A stretch of DNA of 64,000 bases from Deinococcus marmoris DSM 12784 (GTDB lineage: Bacteria; Deinococcota; Deinococci; Deinococcales; Deinococcaceae). A model generated the notes under the pieces. The model was not told the origin of the DNA, did no database searches, and saw only the letters and a program-made list of their open reading frames with translations. The translations under genes and the position numbers were made by a program. Where the stretch lies: assembly GCF_000701405.1 (NCBI RefSeq), contig NZ_JNIV01000007.1:25491-89490 (forward strand). The letters are read 5' to 3'. Numbering within the stretch: position 1 is the stretch's first letter; each line of letters opens with the position of its first letter. Shown here piece after piece: positions 56,879-64,000 of this stretch.

Positions 56879-56884
56879 TATTCT
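56879..56884 (+). promoter_or_regulatory. -10 hexamer TATTCT of response regulator gene
   Basis: TATTCT is 6 bases before the ATG at 56891, leaderless spacing. Confidence 0.5.
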
Positions 56885-56890
56885 GCCCCC

Positions 56891-57592
56891 ATGCCCGACT
56901 CTGCCCGTGATCCCGACAGTGTTTCTGAACTTGGTCTGCCCCGCCGTATCTCCTTGCTGCTGGTAGACGATCACCCGGTGGTCCGCAAGGGCACCCGCGA
57001 ACTGCTGGAAGGCGAGGATGACCTGTACGTGGCCGGGGAAGCCGCCAGCGGTGAGGAAGCCATTGCCCAGGCCCGCGCGCTAAGGCCCGACGTGATCCTG
57101 ATGGACGTGTCGATGCCCGGCATGAACGGCATCGAGGCCACTCGCGCCATTAAAGCCGAGCAGCCGCGCGTGGGCGTGCTGGTGCTGACCAGTTACGACG
57201 ACGACGCCTACGTGTTTGCCCTGCTGGAAGCCGGGGCGGCGGGCTACCTGCTCAAGAACACGTCGGGGGACGATCTGTTGGGGGCGGTGCGGGCGGTGGC
57301 CGCTGGGGAAAGTGCGCTGCACCCCAGCGTGGCCCGCAAGGTGCTGGAACGCTTCAGCGCCGCCGCCCAGCCCACCCCGCCCGAGGACAGCCTCAGCCCC
57401 CGCGAATTGGAGGTACTGCGCGTGGCCGCCACCGGGCGCACCAACAAGGAAATTGCCCGCGATCTGGACATCAGCCCGCGCACGGTGCAGGTGCATCTGG
57501 CGAACATCTTTTCCAAACTGGGCGTCGGCAGCCGCACGGAAGCGGTGCTGTACGGCATCAAGCGGGGTTGGATCGATCCGAAGATGCTGTGA
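56891..57592 (+). CDS. NarL/FixJ-family response regulator, orphan
   Basis: 233 residues. Receiver domain ~18-135 with acidic pair D26-D27, phospho-acceptor D72 ([11 protein letters not shown]) and Lys in LLKNTSG. LuxR helix-turn-helix at ~168-230: [22 protein letters not shown] and [25 protein letters not shown]. No histidine kinase gene is next to it. DNA targets unknown. Confidence 0.94.
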   Translation: MPDSARDPDSVSELGLPRRISLLLVDDHPVVRKGTRELLEGEDDLYVAGEAASGEEAIAQARALRPDVILMDVSMPGMNGIEATRAIKAEQPRVGVLVLTSYDDDAYVFALLEAGAAGYLLKNTSGDDLLGAVRAVAAGESALHPSVARKVLERFSAAAQPTPPEDSLSPRELEVLRVAATGRTNKEIARDLDISPRTVQVHLANIFSKLGVGSRTEAVLYGIKRGWIDPKML

Positions 57593-57634
57593 TCAGGTTC
57601 TGGTAGATGGTCAGGGCACGTTACAGACCGCCCT

Positions 57635-57934
57635 CTACTTCTTCTTTCGCAGGAAACTGAGCCAGCCTGCTCGCTCTGGCCGGGGGCCAGGAGCGAAGTC
57701 CTCGAGCTTGATCTCGGCTTCCGGGTGGGGGGCGGCTTCCCAGCCCAGCGGCGTGGCGATCAGTCCGCCTAAGCGTCCGGCGGCGTACAGGGCGTGTTCC
57801 TGTTCCTGCGCCTCGGTCAGGGCGCGGGGGTCCGCCATGCTCTGCAACATGGCCTGCAAACTGTCGTCGTCGCAGTTCCAGCAGCCCTGCGAGAAGCTGG
57901 CTTCCTTGCCGTAAATCCTGATCCTGACGGGCAT
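57635..57934 (-). CDS. Hypothetical protein with CxxC motif
   Basis: 99 residues. It starts MPVRIRIYGKEASFSQGCWNCDDDSLQAMLQS; the C-W-N-C pair resembles a redox or metal site in a small thioredoxin-like fold. A middle helix has LTEAQEQEHALYAAGRLGGLIA, and the C-terminus is basic (LSFLRKKK). No family recognised. No neighbours give context; it is convergent with the response regulator. Confidence 0.55.
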   Translation of the reverse strand: MPVRIRIYGKEASFSQGCWNCDDDSLQAMLQSMADPRALTEAQEQEHALYAAGRLGGLIATPLGWEAAPHPEAEIKLEDFAPGPRPERAGWLSFLRKKK

Positions 57935-58061
57935 CTGTGTTCTCCGGTGACGGGGTTCTCTGTTGACGGGGGCTTTTCCGCCAACGGGATTCTCCGGTGG
58001 GTGGGGCGTGGATTGTAAGACCCGCCCAGAATAGCGCAGCCGCGCCCCGCCCTGCGGCGAT

Positions 58062-58664
58062 TCAGCGAACTTTCTCCCCGATGCGCGATTCCTTGCCCGC
58101 CGTCAGCCGCTCGATGTTGCTGCGGTGCTGCCAGATCAGCAGGGCGGCCAGGAACACCACCGAGAGCATCAGCCAGACGGGCCGTCCCAGGGCCACCACC
58201 AGAATGCCCGCTGTGACAGCCCCCAGGATGCTGCCCGCGCTGACGAAACGGGTCAGCCACATGGTTGCCACGCCCAGTACAAAGATTCCCAGCCCAGTCA
58301 CCGGGTCCAGGGCGGTGATGGTGCCGAAGGTGGTGGCCGCGCCCTTGCCGCCCCGGAAGCGCAGGAACGGGCTGAAGTTGTGGCCGATCACGGCGGCTAC
58401 CCCGCACACCCCCACCCATTCCGGCGGAAGGTCCAGCGCGCGGGCCAGCCACACTGCCAGCGCGCCTTTCAGGATGTCGAAGGCAGCCACCAGCAGCGCC
58501 GGACCCTTGCCCAGCGAGCGCAGCACGTTGGTGGCCCCGCTGTTGCCGCTGCCCACCTTGCGGATGTCCACGCCGCGCGAACGCGCCAGCCACGACGCCG
58601 CCGGAACCGAGCCGATCAGGTAAGAGACCAGCGCTGCCGAGAGCGAGAGCAAAAGGGTGGACAC
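58062..58664 (-). CDS. plsY: Glycerol-3-phosphate acyltransferase PlsY
   Basis: 200 residues, five or so membrane helices. The three motifs are present: [56 protein letters not shown] and a C-terminal [20 protein letters not shown] segment. It transfers the acyl group from acyl-phosphate to glycerol-3-phosphate, the first step of phospholipid synthesis. The start is GTG at 58664 with GGAGG 7 bases before it; the ATG 10 codons upstream lacks a site. Confidence 0.95.
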   Translation of the reverse strand: MSTLLLSLSAALVSYLIGSVPAASWLARSRGVDIRKVGSGNSGATNVLRSLGKGPALLVAAFDILKGALAVWLARALDLPPEWVGVCGVAAVIGHNFSPFLRFRGGKGAATTFGTITALDPVTGLGIFVLGVATMWLTRFVSAGSILGAVTAGILVVALGRPVWLMLSVVFLAALLIWQHRSNIERLTAGKESRIGEKVR

Positions 58665-58827
58665 AATCACGCCTCCGATTGTAGGCCCCAGCACCGCCCC
58701 GGTGATCCGCCGGAAAATTGAACCGGGTCTGAGCGTGGCAGTCGGGACGCTCGGGGGGCGGCGTTTGATTTTCCTGCCCCTACCCGTTACTCTGCTGTGC
58801 GCCTGTCAGATTGAGGGCGGCGGTGTT

Positions 58828-58917
58828 GGAGCGGTGTCCGAGTGGTTGAAGGAGCACGCCTGGAAAGCGTGTATAGGGGCAACCTTATCGAGGGTTCGAA
58901 TCCCTCTCGCTCCGCCA
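58828..58917 (+). tRNA. tRNA-Ser (anticodon GGA)
   Basis: 90 bases including encoded CCA. The acceptor GGAGCGG pairs with TCGCTCC (last pair G-U), the discriminator is G and the class II variable arm is long. The anticodon loop CTGGAAA gives GGA, reading UCC/UCU. T-arm GAGGGTTCGAATCCCTC is perfect. A strong terminator follows 9 bases later. Confidence 0.95.
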
Positions 58918-58926
58918 GAAATGAAA

Positions 58927-58966
58927 AAATACGCCCCGAATGGAGAAGTCCGTTCGGGGCGTATTT
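58927..58966. terminator. Terminator after tRNA-Ser
   Basis: Perfect 14-bp stem AAATACGCCCCGAA / TTCGGGGCGTATTT. A-run and T-run at both ends. Confidence 0.85.
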
Positions 58967-59093
58967 CCATGTCCGGGGGATGGATGTGGGCCTGTCTCTG
59001 GTCCTGCTGCAAGTTCCCCCACGGCCGACGGGTTGACAAGGAACGCGTACCGCACGACACGAGCGAAAAGAAGAATGTGCTAGAAGAACGCTC

Positions 59094-59981
59094 ATGAGCC
59101 ATCCTTTTCCTGGTCTGGAAGCCCTGATTCCCGCCGACGCCGTCCTGGAAAAACTCGCTGGCGGGGCCACCTGGGGCGAGGGGCCGGTGTGCCTGGACAG
59201 CGGCGCGGTGCTGTGGAGCGATATCCCCGGCAACGTCGTGTTGCGCTGGCACCCGCAGGAGGGGGCGGGCGCGGCGCTTCAGCCCTCGCACTTCCACAAC
59301 GGCCACACTCGCGACGATGGAGGGCGGCTGTACGCCTGCTCGCACGGTGAACGCGCGGTGCTGCGCTCAGACGACGCGGGGCACAGTTGGCAGCCGGTAG
59401 CCACGCACCACGCGGGCAAACGCCTGAACAGCCCCAACGATGTCGTGGTGGCCCGTGACGGCGGCGTGTGGTTCTCAGACCCGCCCTACGGCCTGATCCA
59501 GCCCCGCGAGGGCTACGGCGGCGAGCAGGAGCAAGCCGTGTGCCGCGTCTACCGCCTGGACCCCGATACGGGCGAGGTAGAGGCGAAAGTGAGCGACATG
59601 CTGTGGCCCAACGGTCTGGCCTTCAGCCCCGACGAGGCCACGCTGTATGTCACCGACACCAGCCGCACCCACGATCCGGCAGGCCACCACCACATCCGCG
59701 CCTATCCGGTGGCGGCCAATGGGGTGGGCGAGGGCCGCGTCTTCGCCGTCGTTTCGCCGGGGATGCCCGACGGGATTCGCACCGACGAACACGGCCACCT
59801 CTGGAGCAGCAGCGGCAGTGGCCTCCAGGTGTTTGCCCCGGATGGCCGCAAGCTGGGCGAGGTGCCCGCGCCGGAGACCATCACCAACCTGACCTTCAGC
59901 CATCTGGAGCCGTACCTCTACATCACGGGCAGCGACAGCCTGTACCGCCTGCCCGTTTCGGTGCGCGGTGCGCGGTTCTGA
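59094..59981 (+). CDS. SMP-30/gluconolactonase family protein
   Basis: 295 residues of the six-bladed beta-propeller family: ATWGEGPVCLDSGAVLWSDIPGN with the metal Glu, HFHNGHTRDDGGRLYACSHG, KRLNSPNDVVVARDGGVWFSDPPYGL (metal Asn) and FSPDEATLYVTDT (metal Asp region). It hydrolyses a sugar lactone to the aldonic acid. It is followed directly (one-base overlap) by a beta-hydroxyacid dehydrogenase, so both may act in sugar-acid metabolism. TAGAAG is 7 bases before the ATG. Confidence 0.88.
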   Translation: MSHPFPGLEALIPADAVLEKLAGGATWGEGPVCLDSGAVLWSDIPGNVVLRWHPQEGAGAALQPSHFHNGHTRDDGGRLYACSHGERAVLRSDDAGHSWQPVATHHAGKRLNSPNDVVVARDGGVWFSDPPYGLIQPREGYGGEQEQAVCRVYRLDPDTGEVEAKVSDMLWPNGLAFSPDEATLYVTDTSRTHDPAGHHHIRAYPVAANGVGEGRVFAVVSPGMPDGIRTDEHGHLWSSSGSGLQVFAPDGRKLGEVPAPETITNLTFSHLEPYLYITGSDSLYRLPVSVRGARF

Positions 59982-60874
59982 TGTCCCGGCAGAAGGTGGC
60001 GGTCATCGGCACAGGACTCATGGGCCGCCCGATGGCCGAGAACTTATTGAAAGCGGGTTATGAAGTCACCGTTTTTAACCGCTCCTCCGGGAATCCGCAG
60101 GCATTGGCGAAGCTGGGTGCGACGGTGGCCGCCACTCCTGCCGAGGCCGTTCAGAACGCCGATCTGGTGATGACCATGCTGCCCAACGGCTCCGTCGTTT
60201 CAGAGGTGTTGCTGGACGGAGTCTTTGAGGCCGCGCGGCCCGGCACGCTGTTTGTGGACATGAGCAGCATCCATCCGGCGATTGCCCGCGACTTGGCGGC
60301 GGCAGCGCAGACGGGCGGACTGCGCTTCGTGGATGCCCCGGTCAGCGGCGGCACGGGTGGGGCGGCGCGCGGTGAACTGGCGATCATGGCCGGGGGGCCG
60401 GAAGACTGGATTGCCGAGGCCCGGCCCGTACTGGACGTGCTGGGCAAGGTCACGCATGTCGGCCCGTCCGGCAGCGGGCAACTGGCGAAACTGGTCAATC
60501 AGGCCATCGTGGCCGTGACCATCGGTGCGGTGGCCGAGGGCCTGACCCTGGCCCGTGCGGGCGGCGCGGACCCGGCCCGTGTGCGGGAAGCAATTCTGGG
60601 CGGCTTCGCGCAGAGCCGGATTCTGACCGAACACGGCGCGCGCATGATCGAACGACGCTTTGAACCCGGCGGCACCATGACTAATCAGATCAAAGACCTG
60701 GACGCCGCGCTGGACGTGGCCGGGAGTCTGGGCGCTGCCATGCCCCTGACGGTGCGCGCGCGAGGACTGTTTGCGGATTACGCGGCAGGTGACGGCGGCG
60801 CGCGGGCCACGGACGATCACAGCGCCCTGGTGCGGCACATCGAGGCGCTGAGCGGTCTGCTGGTAGAGGGCTGA
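59981..60874 (+). CDS. NAD(P)-dependent beta-hydroxyacid dehydrogenase (GarR/GlxR-like)
   Basis: 297 residues. The Rossmann motif VAVIGTGLMGRPMAENLLKAGYEV, the substrate loop DAPVSGGTGGAARGELAIMAGG, and the catalytic Lys in GQLAKLVNQ are present. It reduces 2-hydroxy-3-oxopropionate or oxidises 3-hydroxyisobutyrate; sequence does not separate these. It overlaps the SMP-30 gene by one base. Confidence 0.9.
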   Translation: MSRQKVAVIGTGLMGRPMAENLLKAGYEVTVFNRSSGNPQALAKLGATVAATPAEAVQNADLVMTMLPNGSVVSEVLLDGVFEAARPGTLFVDMSSIHPAIARDLAAAAQTGGLRFVDAPVSGGTGGAARGELAIMAGGPEDWIAEARPVLDVLGKVTHVGPSGSGQLAKLVNQAIVAVTIGAVAEGLTLARAGGADPARVREAILGGFAQSRILTEHGARMIERRFEPGGTMTNQIKDLDAALDVAGSLGAAMPLTVRARGLFADYAAGDGGARATDDHSALVRHIEALSGLLVEG

Positions 60875-60904
60875 CCTCTAGCTCGGGTCCGCTCCAGCCG
60901 TCTG

Positions 60905-61987
<1,083 letters not shown>

Positions 61988-61994
61988 GCGGGGG

Positions 61995-62000
61995 ATTGTA
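61995..62000 (-). promoter_or_regulatory. -10 hexamer TACAAT of FemAB-like gene
   Basis: TACAAT lies 7 bases before a GTG start: a leaderless GTG message. Confidence 0.5.
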
Positions 62001-62143
62001 GCAGGGGAGGGGAGACGGGGCGGTTCGCCCGGTTAATGATCTGACCGCGAAGAGCAGGCGTCTTTGAACAGTTGGAGGGGTGGACCTTTAGACGGTTAGA
62101 TATTGCCTTGCCTTTTGCCACCATCCCTCACGGACACACGGGC

Positions 62144-62149
62144 TAAACT
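62144..62149 (+). promoter_or_regulatory. -10 hexamer TAAACT of PpiC-like gene
   Basis: TAAACT lies 7 bases before the GTG at 62157: a leaderless GTG message. Confidence 0.5.
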
Positions 62150-62156
62150 GCCGGGC

Positions 62157-63218
62157 GTGAAGAAAATCCTGCTGACCCTGGCGCTGCTCGGCGGCGTCGC
62201 CCTGGCCCAGACCACTCCGCCCGCGCCTGCCCCGGCCCCCACCGCGCCTGTGCCCACCACGCCCGCGCCTGCGCCCGTTCCAGCCCCGGCCCCGGAAGCC
62301 GCGCCCGCCGCACCGGAAGCTCCGGTCAGCACGGGTGATCCCGCCGCAGTGGTGGGCAAGGTGGGCGCGCAGAGCTTTACCCTCGCCGACTTCGACAGGG
62401 CGTTCCGTATCGCCGCCGCCCGCGTGGTCAATGCCCAGGGCATCCCCTTCGAGGATTCGTACCTGGCCGAATTCAACGCGGCCCGCCCGGAGTACCTGAA
62501 GCAGTTTCTGCGGGACCGCGCGGTGGCGCAACTGGCTGCGTCGCGCGCCGAGCTGGATCAGGCCGCCGTGGACAAGCAGTTTGCGGACGCCCGCGCCAAC
62601 TTCGAGACCGATGAGGCGTTTGCCGAGGCGCTGGTCGCCACCGGCTACAGCGATCCCGAGGACCTGCGCGCCGAGCTGGGGCGGCAGGCGCTGATCAACG
62701 CGTATCTGGAGACCCTTCAGGACCGTTTCAAGTTCGGGGACGCGGTGGTGGCCGGGTACTACCGCCTCAACCGCGACAAGCTGACCCGCGAGGCCGAGGC
62801 GTGTGTCAAGCACATCCTGGTGCCCACCGAGGCCGAGGCCAAGGCAATCGTGGCGGACCTGAAGGGCGGCGCGGACTTCGCCAAGATCGCCGCCGAGAAG
62901 AGCCAGGACCCCGGCAGCGCCCCGCAGGGCGGCGATCTGGGCTGCTTTGCGCCTGGGCAGATGGTGGACACCTTCGACAAGGCCAGCTTCACCGGGCCGG
63001 TGGGCGAGGTCCAGACCGTGCAGTCCCAGTTCGGCTATCACGTTCTGGTGGTCACCAAGCGCACTGACGCAGGGGTGACCCCACTGGCCGAGGCCGCCCC
63101 GACGATCCGTCAGCAACTGTCGGGCGAGGCCGCCCAGAAGTATCTGGACGCCCAGATCGCCCGCCTGAATGTGGAACCCTTCCCGGAAGTGGTCACGCTG
63201 CCGCCTGCGGGCAACTGA
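62157..63218 (+). CDS. SurA/PpiC-like peptidyl-prolyl cis-trans isomerase
   Basis: 353 residues. A signal peptide (1-17, ending ALA-Q) is followed by an Ala/Pro-repeat linker (20-60), a helical SurA-N-like domain and a parvulin domain (~215-305) with VKHILV, DFAKIAAEKSQDPGSAPQGGDLGCF and GYHVLVV. It helps fold exported proteins. The GTG start was chosen since it gives a clean signal peptide. The upstream ATG at 62103 adds 18 poor residues. Confidence 0.9.
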   Translation: MKKILLTLALLGGVALAQTTPPAPAPAPTAPVPTTPAPAPVPAPAPEAAPAAPEAPVSTGDPAAVVGKVGAQSFTLADFDRAFRIAAARVVNAQGIPFEDSYLAEFNAARPEYLKQFLRDRAVAQLAASRAELDQAAVDKQFADARANFETDEAFAEALVATGYSDPEDLRAELGRQALINAYLETLQDRFKFGDAVVAGYYRLNRDKLTREAEACVKHILVPTEAEAKAIVADLKGGADFAKIAAEKSQDPGSAPQGGDLGCFAPGQMVDTFDKASFTGPVGEVQTVQSQFGYHVLVVTKRTDAGVTPLAEAAPTIRQQLSGEAAQKYLDAQIARLNVEPFPEVVTLPPAGN

Positions 63219-63253
63219 GGGCCGCTGACCACATCCGCGCTCTGATCTAAAAC

Positions 63254-63296
63254 AAGAGTGGTGGCCGCTCTGAATCCCAGAACGGCCACCACTCTT
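63254..63296 (+). terminator. Terminator after PpiC-like gene
   Basis: 18-base arms AAGAGTGGTGGCCGCTCT and AGAACGGCCACCACTCTT, one mismatch, 7-base loop, T-run TTTCTG. Confidence 0.8.
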
Positions 63297-63582
63297 TCTG
63301 ATGGCGAGAAACTGTTTCCCCCTGACTGGCGCGTACTTTGACGTCGTCCCGAAGGGTTAACAATCTATCCATCCAGAATGAACTGCCCTGGAACGGTGTC
63401 GCGAATACCCGATCATTCGAGTGGGACTCATGGAACTGCGCCGCACAGCACAGGCGTCTGCGTAGCCGTCTGTTCAGAACGAGGGAAAACAGGAGAAAAA
63501 TGGGCCTCGGACATGGAGTAAAGGGACGGGCGCTGTCCCAGTTCAGGCGTGTGACCAACGGAAGCCGCCCAAAAGGGGCTTA
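63297..63582. other. Non-coding region, no supported gene
   Basis: Short open frames (for example 63338-63583) have no ribosome-binding site or recognisable protein. The base composition is lower in G+C than neighbouring genes. It may contain another small repeat, but no paired ends were found. Confidence 0.35.
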
Positions 63583-63952
63583 AGAGCCTATTAGGGAAGT
63601 CGAAGGTGAGTATCAGATTTAATGTGACTCAGACAGTGTTTCTGCTTCCTCCCTCTTTAAGGCTGGGTGATGCAGAGAGATCTCTCATAAAAGTGATAAG
63701 ACCGATCAACACGGCGTTTTTAGCTCCTCCCTCCTTGCGGGGGAGGCTGGGAGGGGGGAACCGCAGACGCCGTCCCAGCGCAGCCAGAGAAAAATGACAT
63801 CTTGCGAAAATCAGCGTAAAGCCAAACATGAGAGACTTGTCTGCATCACCCAGCTCCCTCTTTATGGGGGAGGGTTGGGGAGGGGGTGAACCGCAGACGC
63901 CCTCCCAGCGCACCTTAATCAAAACAGACGCTCCACTTTCCGAATAGGCTCT
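63583..63952. repeat. 370-bp repeat-rich element with terminal inverted repeats
   Basis: The ends AGAGCCTATTAGGGAAGT (63583) and the complement of ACTTTCCGAATAGGCTCT (to 63952) match at 16 of 18 bases. Inside, two ~62-base direct units end in AACCGCAGACGCC-TCCCAGCGCA (63721-63782 and 63850-63911). A GGGTGATGCAGA motif near 63664 recurs inverted near 63842. No transposase ORF. It looks like a non-autonomous mobile repeat. Confidence 0.6.
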
Positions 63953-64000
63953 AACCGTCCTGCGTTCAACGTGCAGGTTTCGTTCCAGATTGGGTTTACT

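Noticed and set aside
63583..63952. Direct repeats as a CRISPR array
   Set aside because: Only two units, diverged, with unequal spacing and no cas genes; the terminal inverted repeats fit a mobile element better.

Overview
The window is high-G+C bacterial DNA that fits Deinococcus. The evidence is a complete nine-gene V/A-type ATPase operon in Thermus-Deinococcus order, three DinB/YfiT-family genes close together, SOS-free housekeeping operons of the genus type, small palindromic non-coding repeats ending in inverted repeats, and many genes whose -10 hexamer lies only 5-8 bases before the start codon, which predicts leaderless mRNAs. The species cannot be named from this sequence alone.

Layout. 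1-3948: an M16-like protease fragment running off the left edge, an M23 endopeptidase, and a leftward run of small enzymes (acetyltransferase, histidine phosphatase, Nudix, deaminase) headed by a GGDEF protein with a C-terminal ribbon-helix-helix domain. 4198-8143: groES-groEL and a membrane PAS-GGDEF protein. 8214-12711: HD protein, ROK sugar kinase, thioesterase, an FtsB-like protein and pyrimidine nucleoside phosphorylase. 12728-16840: a MazF toxin pair, a WYL regulator, and a DinB/DUF3224/DUF1905 cluster. 16908-20895: ftsH, a stand-alone copy of the FtsH extracytoplasmic domain, and a TPR protein. 21085-29752: the V-type ATPase operon. 30119-31848: glnK-amt. 32428-39262: DUF4126, DedA, endonuclease III, CysQ-like phosphatase, GNAT, a frameshifted 2-hydroxyacid dehydrogenase, an S2P-type protease and a CCA-family nucleotidyltransferase. 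39314-43347: a pseudopilin operon with a large DUF4900/PilX-like gene. 43459-48309: ruvX, enoyl-CoA hydratase, a Lon-N domain gene and the rpsP-khpA-rimM-trmD translation operon. 48551-63218: GntR regulator, transketolase, HtrA-like protease, GrpB-nucleotidyltransferase fusion, Hsp33, an orphan peptide-binding lipoprotein, a LuxR-type response regulator, PlsY, tRNA-Ser(GGA), SMP-30 plus a beta-hydroxyacid dehydrogenase, a FemAB-like transferase and a SurA/PpiC-like isomerase. 63219-64000 is non-coding and repeat-rich.

Themes. Envelope and protein quality control recur (GroESL, FtsH, HtrA, Hsp33, PpiC, M16, M23, S2P, FemAB), as do stress or repair families (DinB-like, Nudix, Nth, RuvX).

The most unusual items are: (i) the GGDEF-RHH fusion with a perfect 16-bp palindrome at its promoter; (ii) an AAA-less, protease-less FtsH N-terminal paralogue beside ftsH; (iii) the DUF4900 pseudopilin operon, which resembles the Thermus pilA-comZ DNA-uptake locus; and (iv) repeat elements that supply start, ribosome-binding and stop signals to flanking genes. 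No CRISPR array, prophage, transposase or rRNA was seen.
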